Assembly (NCBI GenBank): GCA_038503035.1
Contig: JAVSML010024702.1
Coordinates: 1-64,000, forward strand
Direction: 5' to 3'
DNA from: Crocodylus rhombifer
Taxonomy: Eukaryota > Chordata > Crocodylia > Crocodylidae
Length of the DNA: 64,000 nucleotides
Below are positions 11,229 through 19,898 of the stretch, piece by piece. Below the pieces are notes generated by a model, which was not told the DNA's origin, did no database searches, and saw only the letters and a list, made by a program, of their open reading frames with translations. Numbering within the stretch: position 1 is the stretch's first letter; the number at the start of each line of letters is the position of its first letter. A program made the position numbers and the translations under genes.

Positions 11229-11754
11229 GTATATAGCACAGACACACCATGACATCATATGTATAGTTTCTTCTGTGTAACCAAAGCTATCAATGGGCCA
11301 AGCATACCAGGAGCTCTCCCTCTGAGGTTCAAGCATATAACAGCACTCTTTAAAGATAGCTCCACCATCAAGGCATGGTGGAAGGAAACTTTTCAAGAGA
11401 TTCTGAATCACTATTCTAATATTGAAGATAATGGCAAGAAAACCATCCCACAACACCCCACTAAGTATTATCTTGCACACCTACCAACCTACCAAGAGGC
11501 CTGGAAAGCCATTGAAACCATGGAGAACAACAAAGCATATTGTTCTGATGGAACACCAGCTGAAATTTATAAGCATAGTGGGAAAAGTTCCCTCACCAAC
11601 TACATGCCATTATTCTGAAAATCTGGAAACATGAACAGATTCCCAGTCACTTGAGAGATGCCAGAATTGTAACTATATTCCTGGAAGTAGAGAGATTACA
11701 TTGCAGCAATTACTGTGTCACTGCATTCCTGTCCATAGCTGGAAATATTCTTAC

Positions 11755-12288
11755 TAGAGCTGTGTGAAATGGCATTGTTCCATTCTGACTTCAGTTTCGA
11801 GGTCTGGACAGAACAGTGATTTGTATCAAATATAATTTTGAGTCAACACAGACTCACTGTTTCGCTTCATCAAAACAGTGAGGCTGTTATGATTCTGTTT
11901 CAACTGTTTCGCTGGACCAGGGGGCTGGCAAAAGGAACTCAGCTCAGCTGGGCTGAGCTTCCAACCCCAGCCAGGGGTGAGACATCAGCCCAGCTAGGCT
12001 GATATCCCAGATCATGCTGAAGCGATCTAGCATGGGGGATCTAGTGCAGGGGGGTGGCAAGGCAGCCCAGCAGAGCTGCCTCCCCCACTCCTGCTGTATC
12101 TTGCACAGGGTATGGTGAGGCAGCCCAGCTGGACTGACTTCCCATTACCAGTGCTATGGTTGAAACTTTTCAACTAGCATTGTTTTGTTTCAAGGATATT
12201 TTGACGGCCTTTGTTTCATTTCGATTTTGCTGTTTCAACCTCAAAATGAGTCAAAATGAAACAGCTGGTGAAATTTCACACAGCCCTA
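11755..12288. mobile_element. Non-autonomous hAT element, 534 bp
   Basis: The left end is 'tagagctgtgtgaaat'; the right end, reverse complemented, is 'tagggctgtgtgaaatttca'. The target duplication is attcttac (11747-11754) versus atccttac (12289-12296), seven of eight. Removing the element plus one copy of the duplication restores the LINE frame from 'AGNILT' straight into 'SFFLNRL'. Its termini resemble those of 9354-10140, so the two are probably related hAT families. The GC-rich core is non-coding. Confidence 0.85.
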
Positions 12289-13005
12289 ATCCTTACCTCC
12301 TTTTTTCTCAATAGACTCACTCCCCTTGCTAAGCAGATACTACCTGAGTCCCTATATGATTTCAGACCATTCAGAGGTTCAATAGACATGATCTTGTTGC
12401 TTGACAGCTTCAGGAGAAGTGCCACAAACAACACAGAGATCTTTACATGGCCTTCTTTAACCTGTCTAAGGCCTTTGATCCAACAACACGGAGGCCCTAT
12501 GGAAGTTCCTGATTAGATATGGATGCCTGCTAAAATTTGTTACCATCATCATACTTCTTCATGACAGCGTGACAGCAGCCATTCTAAGCACTGACTCTGA
12601 AACAGATTCCTTCTCCACTAGAACTGGAGTCAAGCAAGGATGAGTGATTTTACCAATACTTCCATCTATATTGCAGCTATTCTGCATTAATTGCTGATAG
12701 ATATGCATTCAGAGTCAGGATCCAGTATCACATGGACAGGGATATCTTTAGCACCAACTGGTTACATTCCAAATCCAAGATAACCAATACGTCCATTACT
12801 GATCTTCAATTCACAGATGATTGTGTCATGTGTTCACACTCAACTGAAGAACTCCCAGTCACTCTTGACTGCTTCTGTAAACATAAGAAATGCTTGGATT
12901 CACTGTCAACTTTACAAAAACCAAAATATGTTATCAACCTACCCCAAAACAACCAGCTGCTTCCCCACCTATGACAATTAGAGGGCACTCCTTGGAAAAT
13001 GTTGA

Positions 13006-13618
13006 GCGACCAAATGCTGGCGTGCATCCATAGATGCTTCTCGAGCAAATCCCGGGACGTCATTCTCCCCTTGTACTCGGCCTTGGTGAGGCCGCAGCTG
13101 GAGTACTGCGTCCAGTTTTGGGCTCCACAATTCAAAAAGGATGTGGAGGAGCTTGAGAGAGTCCAGAGGAGAGCCACGCACATGATCAGAGGTCAGGAAA
13201 ACAGATCTCACGATGACAGGCTGAGAGCCATGGGACTCTTTAGCCTGGAAAAGCGTAGGCTCAGGGGTGATCTGATGGCCACCTATAAGTTTATCAGGGG
13301 TGACCACCAGGATCTGGGATCTGTTCACCAGAGTGCCCCAAGGGATGACGAGGTCGAACGGTCACAAACTCCTGCAAGATCGTTTCAGGCTGGACATAAG
13401 GAAGAATTTCTTTACTGTCCGAGCCCCCAAGGTCTGGAACAGTCTGCCAGCGGAGGTGGTTCAAGCACCTACATTGAACACCTTCAAGAGTAAATTGGAT
13501 GCTTATCTTGCTGGGATCCTATGACCCCAGCTGACTTCCTGCCCTTTGGGCAGGGGGCTGGACTCGATGATCTCCCGAGGTCCCTTCCAGCCCTAATGTC
13601 TATGAAATGTCTATGAAA
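13006..13618 (+). mobile_element. CR1: CR1 LINE, 5'-truncated, young subfamily
   Basis: It starts 'gcgaccaaatgctggcgtgcatcc', equivalent to about 54185 in the CR1 at 52.3 kb, and runs through the ORF2 end and 3' UTR to 'tctatgaaat'. It is very close to the copies at 2135 and 54230. The ORF2 remnant (about 13024-13500) is open until a frameshift near 13316, where the copy reads 'gatctgggatctgttcacc' instead of 'ggatctgggggaacgtttgttcacc' (a short deletion). It is inserted between 'ENVE'- and 'FPYLG'-like blocks of the older LINE. Confidence 0.9.
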
Positions 13619-13915
13619 TTTCCCCTACTAGATACTCACCTTTCCCAAAACATAAGCATAGATGATGATGCTCAACACTGAAGAAAATCTGCTAGTGCTG
13701 CCTTTGGATGCCTCCAAAATTGAATCTTCAGGCTTCATGTCCTCAGAACGCAAAACAAATGTCTCATCTAGCAAGCTGTTGTCATTGATACCCTTTTCTC
13801 TGGGTGCAAAACCTGGACAATTTATCAGAAACACCTGAAAGCCAGATTCCACGTTACTGATTTCTCCTCCAGTATGAAACCCAGCAACAGTGTCTTAAAA
13901 TCTCCTAGCTTTTGG

Positions 13916-14972
13916 CAACAGGGGACAGTATTTTTATTAGCTCTATGAATTCAGCAGCTGCTCGTGAGCTTATTTGTGTTGACTTGAGGTGGTTTTGATA
14001 GTTATGTTCATTCATTTTCTGTTTCTTAGCCTGGTCTTGTTCAAGTCCATAGGAGAGAAGAACTTAGGGGTTTGTTTATTTCTGCTGGCTTTTATCTAGT
14101 AACAGATCTATCTTCCTGCATTTTATACACTGCCATTGGAAACTGAAGCTCACAGTGGGCTCAGCAATTAGTGGTAGCAGAGAAATATAAGGCAAAAACA
14201 AGCATTGCTAATGAGCTGACACATTAAACAATGAGTCACACTTCCATAAGGAGCCCAAATCAAGTTATAACCCTAAATAAACAAGCTGTGAGAAACAGTT
14301 TACAAAATATGAATGTGTTACTTATTTAACTGCTGTTGAGAAGCTGTGATCTGAACCCTGAGATGTATTTAAATATCTGAAACAAATATTCAATGTGGAA
14401 TTTAAAAGAACTCTACAATGGAGGTTCTAGCAAGCCTTTTCCAGACTGCACCAGAGGCTGGTGTTCAAAGAAATTCTCCAGAGAAGAGGACAAGCAAACA
14501 AAGCTTTGGGATCTCCTACCTGGTTTCATTTAAGAAAAAAACACCAAAAACTTTTACATTAGACATTTTCTACTGCATCAATCAATACTTACCAGGACAG
14601 CCTGCATCCACTCAGAAGAAGACCTTCTCTGAGCTATAGAAATGTAACCTATTGTTCAGAGATAATTGAAAGCCAGTGAGCCTCTGTACCATCATGTTCA
14701 GTACTCATGGGATCCAGCTTCAGCTGGAATCAGTGGGAGTTCAACCTTTAACTTCAGTGAGGACAGCGTTTGGCTGGTACTGAGAGCTTTTGAAAGAGTA
14801 ATCCAAATGTATGTTTGTGAACACAAAAATACACTGAGTTGCATATAAAGCTGGGAAAATAATAGCTGTTTTTGGTTCAGTGGTTGAACAAAAAAGTACC
14901 AAAAAATATTGCTGGGTCAAACCAAGCAACAATTTTTTTAGTTTTTTCAGTGAAATGAAAAAAGGAAATGTT
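13916..14972. other. Unassigned non-coding sequence
   Basis: AT-rich, with no supported gene and no clear element ends. Confidence 0.45.
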
Positions 14973-15505
14973 CATGTTCATACAATCATCAAACAGTAGT
15001 GTTGGGAAGGATCTTGAGAGGCCATCTAATCCAACTCAAGGCAGGATCAAGGCAATCCTGCTCAAGGCAGGATCATCCTGAGTAAAGCATCCCAGTTAAG
15101 TATCTACACTTAAAAATGTCCAAGCATGGAGATTCCACAATCTTGTTCTAAAGCTTAACCACCCTCATAGTGAGAAAGTTCTTCCTACTATCCAGCCTAA
15201 ATATTTCATGTCTTGCTCTTATCCTGTCCCCTGCAACCAAAGAGAACTATCACCATCCTCCACATAACCACCCTTCAGGTATTTGAAAAACACCACTCAG
15301 TTTTCTCTTCTGGAGGCTAAATAATCCTAGTTCTTTCAGTCCTCATAAATTACGTTTCCCTGGCCTCTGATCATTTTTGTTGCTCTCTGCTGGTTTCTCC
15401 CTTATTTGTCCAAATTTTCCTTGAAGTGAAGCACCTAAAACTCCAGGTGAAGCTTCCTCAGTGCTGAACAGAGCAGAAGAGCATCCCTTGATCTGCAAGT
15501 GATTA
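14973..15505 (-). mobile_element. CR1: CR1 LINE, minus strand, 3' portion
   Basis: The plus strand shows the reverse complement of a CR1 3' end: 'acaatcatcaaacagtagtg', 'ttgggaaggatcttgagagg' and 'cctactatccagcctaaat', continuing to 'aaaactccaggtgaagcttcc'. There is a small local duplication ('caaggcaggatcaaggcaatcctgctcaaggcaggatcatcctg', about 15036-15080). It is diverged and holds no open frame. Confidence 0.7.
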
Positions 15506-15596
15506 ATTTCATTTTGGGAATCTAGATATTTTGTTCAAATGTATCTTTGGATACATTTCATGGTTATTGAATCCATTTTTGCATTAACAATTTTTC

Positions 15597-15682
15597 AGGG
15601 ACTGAAACAGGGTGGAATAGAATCATATTTAGGCACCTAAGTCCATTTATGCAACTAATAGGTGCAATAGAATCTGGCCCAA
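15597..15682 (+). repeat. Dispersed repeat sharing sequence with 42191-42275
   Basis: Both copies contain 'gggtggaatag', 'ttaggcacctaa-tcc' and 'agaatctggccc' in the same order and spacing. Family unknown; possibly a SINE or the edge of a larger old repeat. Confidence 0.45.
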
Positions 15683-15789
15683 ACTCTTTGGCATATTATG
15701 GCAGATACTTCATTATAAACATTATTAAAAAGCCAACATAAAGTGCCTTTCCCTGTATTTCTATTTAAATATTCTTCCTTTGCCCAATG

Positions 15790-16590
15790 TACCTGTGTCA
15801 CTTTCATCTACCAAAGCAAACACCACATCAGTTTGTCACACTTATCAGTACAACATTACCCATGATGAGCATGCCCATTAGGACATAATCATACTGTTTT
15901 ACATCACACATGGTGCTGTCAAATCATACATTTGTGCAATGTGGTTGCAGTTGGCAAAAGATCTGCACTAGCTAAAGGATTTGGTGAACTTCAAGTCGAA
16001 TGGGTTTGAGATTTGCTTGATAAACTCACCCATTATTTTCAAACTTCTTTGTGTTTTTTGAAATATTACAGGATTATCCCCAGTGAGGGAATGACAGGCT
16101 GTGGACTACCTAGCATGGATCCTGCAGTTTAATATCTGGTCATCCCGCCATACCATATAATTTTGACGGCCATCTGACAAGGGCAAGTATTTGGCACCAA
16201 ATGAGTTTTTTTGATTGACTAGTGTGTCAAAGCCAAAGCTTTGCCAGTGCACACATCCCAGCAGCTCATCTGAGGCCAAATTGAGCCAAGTCCTTTGTAG
16301 GAATGAAACAGTCATATTCTTCCACCAGCTCCAGATGTGGTGTTAAAGGAAGTGAAGTGATATGAATGTGTATGAAGATAGGAGGAGGTGGTGTGCTGCC
16401 AATGGAGGCGATGTCAACATCCAGTAGTATGATATGAGTGTCTGTCAAAGCAACACACCCTTTCATATTACACACAGTAACATCACCCATTATGTATGTT
16501 AACATCCCACCTTTCACAGCCAGCTCCTCATATGTACGCACCCCATGTAGCCCAGCAAGTCCTTTACAGTGCTTGGTGCAACCTCTCACA
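15790..16590 (-). pseudogene. Decayed coding-like stretch, possibly methyltransferase-related
   Basis: On the minus strand an open frame of about 107 codons runs from 16589 to 16266 ('...GGMLTYIMGDVTVCNMKGC...', then a 'TPPPPIFIHIHIT' block). Decayed frames follow: 16315-16106 ('KYLPLSDGRQNYMVWRDDQI'), then about 16082-15972 ('GDNPVIFQKTQRSLK', 'KIMGEFIKQISNPFDL'). The last block resembles the segment just before the FxGxG SAM-binding motif in beta-class DNA amino-methyltransferases, as far as I recall them, and a degenerate continuation reads 'FDSTMCDVKQYDYVLMGMLI'. No catalytic DPPY/W motif is visible. Such domains occur in some mobile elements. It could equally be another decayed transposon or viral protein, and the assignment is weak. 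Confidence 0.25.
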
Positions 16591-17391
16591 TACCAGCATC
16601 AAACAAATTGGAAGCACCAGAGGAAGAAGAAAAACTTCTTAGAGACAGGCCTGAACCCAAACCTCTCGCCTAGACATGAAGTTGGACCACCCTGACCCTG
16701 ATGCTGAATATAGGCTTTTTCCTTGGAAGACTCACTTCAACTGCTCTTGCATCACAGTGCCTCAAACAACAAATGGGAATAACAGCCCAACCTTTCCTAA
16801 ACCTATCTGTGTAGGTCGCAAGCTTTTTGCTCTGTTCCACCTGCTCCATACCTGTGCAGCGTCCAGCACAAGATCCCAGTCTCAGCATGAACTCAAGGGA
16901 CTACTCTAATGTAACTAATAACAGAAGCTGGCTCAAGAGCCAGTCTGAAATGTTTGCCTGAGTTGGTAGTTGAAGAAAGTGAGGCATGCATTGAAAATGA
17001 GCACCATGATGGTTGGAACAGAGAACTGAAAGAGTCTGTGCGATCTGTCCTATTAATTCGTTTCTTTTGGTGACTTTTTAGCAGCAGCTAAGAAGCATTA
17101 GGACCTAGCAAACAGAGACAGTGGCAGCAAAGAGGGGGTTTGCCTGGGAATTTGCCTAGGAAGGATCCAGGAAGCAGGAGGCTCTGTATGTTTTGTACAT
17201 GTGAGGTGTGTGTCTGGGGTGGGAAGGAGGGTTCCCCTCTCTCTATTACTTCTTTGCTTTGTATTGTACAAACCTACATGTTGTCCAGGCAGCAAAGGAG
17301 GCTTAAATGGACATTGGATCAGCAACTATAACTTGTATGGAGTGTACCATGCTTTTGTTCCTCCAAGAGGGTCAAGACCATTTCATCTGCA
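16591..17391. other. Unassigned non-coding sequence
   Basis: No gene or repeat termini recognised. Short open frames on both strands look like chance. Confidence 0.4.
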
Positions 17392-17859
17392 CTGGGTGTA
17401 TGTACATGTGTGTTTAAATGCAGTGTAGACTAATCTGCAGTGGGATAAGCTCCACCATCTACATATGTAATGCTATTCCGCAACGGTAAACTAATTTATG
17501 TCTCCATAAGAGGAGAAGATTTTACTGTTGGGAATTTACTGTGATTAAATACATGTGTAAATGCTGACCATGGGTATAAATTGTGCCCCGTCCACCCATA
17601 CAGACAGGGGCCAGACTCTTGCTGCTACCTAGCCACACAGCTCCACACTTGCAGCTCCCTTGGGCCCCAGCCAGTCCCTCTGCTGCCTGATGCCACCAGC
17701 CAGACTCCAGGGCTGATAACCTGGGCCTGCTCCACCCTGGCTCAAATGGCAGATGCCCCAGGCACACATGTAGATGCTGTGCCCAGGAGTAGTTTACTCT
17801 GGCTCAAACAGCTCTGGAGTTTATTGCTTTGCATTAATTGCATGTATAGATGTACCCAC
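17392..17859. mobile_element. MITE with GC-rich core, about 470 bp
   Basis: The left end 'ctgggtgtatgtacatgtgt' pairs with the reverse complement of the right end, 'gtgggtacatctatacatgc'. The core is C-rich, like that of the 42616-43038 element. No clear target duplication remains. It abuts the start of the old plus-strand CR1. Confidence 0.55.
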
Positions 17860-17865
17860 TATGTG

Positions 17866-18290
17866 TAAGCTGGTGTCTATCTTGAAGGAAAAGATTGAAG
17901 ACTTAGAAGTATCTAGGCTGCATGCTATCAAGGAAAATGAAGACTTCTTGGATAGGAGTCATGGGAAGTTGGAGGGAAAAAAAGAGAAGTGGCAACGTGT
18001 GACCTCTAGAAGAAGGAGGGTTCCCTGAATTCAAGAAGATCAGATTGAAGTCAGCAACCACTTTCAAGTGCTCTGTGGTGGAACATCTGAGGAAAATGAA
18101 GAGGGGAGGCAAGACGCAGAAGACTTAGCGATTTAGAGAACAGAAAGTGCAGGGCCCCTGTGATGGGAGCTCTAAGACCATTGTATCAAGGAGCCAAAGA
18201 ATGGTGGTAGCTACTGATTCCCTTCTGCAGAGGACCAAAGCAGCAATTTGTCTTCTGAATTTGGGGTTGCAGGATGTGTGCTGCATACAA
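17866..18290 (+). pseudogene. CR1 ORF1 remnant (coiled coil and esterase start)
   Basis: The frame from about 17861 reads 'MCKLVSILKEKIEDLE...', a heptad-like coiled coil with lysine/glutamate bias, up to a stop at 18026. Further pieces follow in the other frames. At about 18200-18240 'RMVVATDSLLQRTKAAICL' corresponds to the GDSLL block of the ORF1 esterase (SGNH hydrolase), with the glycine lost. The esterase body is deleted: coding sense jumps from 'DVCCI' straight to the ORF2 endonuclease. The protein is dead. ORF1 identity rests on the coiled-coil-then-GDSLL order known for CR1. Confidence 0.5.
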
Positions 18291-18369
18291 ATGTGAGAAG
18301 TATGGAGAACAAACAGGATGAGCTGGAAGTCAGAGCCTGTGACAAGAACTATGATCTGATTGGTATCAC

Positions 18370-18636
18370 AGGACTCCTACATGTGTTCAGGGAGCCTGCT
18401 CTGATGTGCTGGAAATCCAGTGCATCAGAGCAGACTCAATTAATAGAGGCTGCTGGAGGGCAGAAATTAACATACTGAAAAATGGTAGCGGGAAACTTTG
18501 AACTACCCCCACTACCATTTTTCAGCACAGGGACACTGATACAAATGATGCTCAGGCAATTTGAATTAGCACAGTTCTCTAAGTAAAGCACATCCCAGCA
18601 CACACCACATACCTCCCAGAGCACATGTAAAAATGC
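18370..18636. mobile_element. MITE, 267 bp, inside CR1 endonuclease
   Basis: The ends carry 'cctacatgtgttc' and, reverse complemented, 'tttacatgtgctc'. The flanks share tcacag ('tatcacag' on the left, 'gctcacag' on the right), six bases of a possible 8-bp duplication. Removing it joins the CR1 endonuclease codons read as GIT and ETW. The left 70 bp recur at about 24873-24940 with the block 'aaatccag-gcatcagagcaga'. Confidence 0.6.
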
Positions 18637-18725
18637 TCACAGAGACTTGGCAGGAAATGGAATGTCAACACTGAGGGTTACACTTGGTTTCAGAAGGACA
18701 GAGTTGAGAGAAAAAGTGGTATCAT

Positions 18726-18962
18726 TTGTATGTCAAAAATAAATACACTTGTTCCCTGATTCAGGAGGAAGGAAATATCAAAACAAAATATATTTGGGTA
18801 AAGATAAAAGGTGAAAAATACAGCACTGATATATTAGTGGTGATTTATTATAGGCCACCAAGTCAAGAAGAAGAAGAGGTACTCTTCAAGGAGGTGACAA
18901 AATTATCCAAAAATTATGAGATTGTACTGATGGGAGACATTCATTTTCTGGCCATCTGCTGA
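18726..18962 (+). pseudogene. CR1 endonuclease remnant
   Basis: An open stretch of 78 codons in the old plus-strand CR1. It contains 'YIWVKIKGE', then 'ILVVIYYRPPSQ', a conserved block of CR1/L2 apurinic endonucleases, and 'NYEIVLMGDIHF', the degenerate MGDFN block (F and N changed). It ends at a stop just after the damaged metal-binding motif. It is flanked by the MITE upstream and broken RT downstream. Confidence 0.6.
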
Positions 18963-19898
18963 AAGATCAATACAACCAAACATAAAATGTTGAACCGATT
19001 CCTAACTTGTATGGAGATCAACTTTCTGTTCCAGAAGGTAGAGAATACAACTAGGGGATCATCTATTGTGGATCTTTTCTGGCCATTAGGGAAAAATTGG
19101 AGGATGTGATGCTTATGAGCAACTTGGGAGGAAGCAATCATGATACAAGAGAATTCTGGATCCTGAGATGGGGAAAGCACGAGATCAGCAGAACCAGCAT
19201 GCTAGATTTCAAAATGGTGGATTTCTACTGACTCAAGGCTTGGTACCATGGGAAGACAGATTAAAGGTGTCCAGAAGGGCTGAAATCTTCTAAAGGGCAC
19301 GGTATTGGAATCCCAACACGAAGCTGTTCTGACAATATGGAAGCACAAGAAGAATGTCAAGAGGTACATTATTATTGGCAATAATATTTATAACATAGTG
19401 AAAGATGGGCAAGGTATGAAAGAACTGGAAAAGGGCCAACATAGTGCCCCTCTTTAACAAAAGGCAAAAAGGAGGGCTTAGGGAACTAAAAACAGGTTAC
19501 TGTCACCTCAATACCCAAAATGTTACTTGCAAGTCCATTTGCAAGCATCTGGAAGAGGAAAGGCTGATCATAAGCAGCTAGCATTAATTTACTATGAACA
19601 CATCATGCCAAATAAACTTGATTCCTTCTTTGACAAAGTAATCACTTGGATGAAGGGTGTGCAGTGGATATGGTGTACCTGGATTTTAGCAAGGTTTTTG
19701 ACAAAGTCCCACAGGACCTTTTCATAAAGAAATTGGAGAAATATAGGGTAAATAGAACTACTATGAAGTAGACAGACAATTTGCTAAATAGCAGCAAGCA
19801 GAGGGCAATTATAGATTTCATAGCCACTAGGGCTGGAAGGGACCTCACAAGATCATCAGGTCCAGGCCCCTATGCAAAGGACAGGAAGTTGGCTAGGG

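Larger units (their letters stand above)
8320..11266 (-). mobile_element. CR1: CR1 LINE (minus strand) with two hAT insertions
   Basis: Read on the minus strand, the 3' end lies at 8320 ('aatcatagaaaattagg' on the plus strand) and the 5' truncation near 11266. It covers the 3' end, decayed reverse transcriptase (about 8650-9350) and the linker and endonuclease end (10141-10885, 11229-11266). Removing hAT elements 9354-10140 and 10886-11228 leaves about 1.8 kb of CR1. It split the host LINE exactly between the codons read as 'FAGSHDME' (ending about 8319) and 'FFCVTKAINGP' (from 11268), strong evidence for insertion. Divergence and stops make it an older subfamily than the CR1 at 13.0 kb. Confidence 0.8.
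7260..13915 (+). mobile_element. Decayed non-CR1 LINE, split by four insertions
   Basis: This old non-LTR retrotransposon is readable in pieces on the plus strand. Endonuclease C-terminal region: about 7268-7480. Linker: about 8050-8319 (a 'DRKRRASTAWQND' block). Start of the RT region: 11267-11754. RT core: 12289-13005. C-terminal region: 13619-13915. Between the pieces lie an unassigned 0.4-kb block (7610-8040), a minus-strand CR1 (8320-11266), a hAT element (11755-12288) and a plus-strand CR1 (13006-13618). The protein sense continues across the last three, which shows they are insertions. Many stops and frameshifts make it much older than the CR1s. The clade is not CR1; RTE-like or I-like lineages are possible but unresolved. 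Confidence 0.7.
11267..13915 (+). pseudogene. Reverse transcriptase of the decayed non-CR1 LINE
   Basis: The readable order on the plus strand is: an N-terminal RT segment (11268-11618, including 'MENNKAYCSDGTPAEIYKHS'); a fingers region up to 'SIAGNILT' (11754); after the hAT insertion, 'LNRLTPLAKQILPE' and 'YDFRPFRGSIDMI'; then 'NLSKAFDP', motif A with Asn where non-LTR RTs usually carry their first catalytic Asp; then the active-site box as 'LQFTDDCVMCSH' (about 12807-12842), where 'TDD' replaces the usual F/YADD. After the CR1 insertion the C-terminal region resumes with 'SASAAFGCLQN' and 'QAVVIDTLFSGCKTWTIYQK'. Numerous stops and frameshifts make it long dead. The blocks show LINE RT clearly; the clade is unassigned. 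Confidence 0.65.

Noticed and set aside
15790..16590. Considered as an endogenous viral gene
   Set aside because: I saw no motif tying it to a known virus family. The methyltransferase-like reading is slightly better but still weak.
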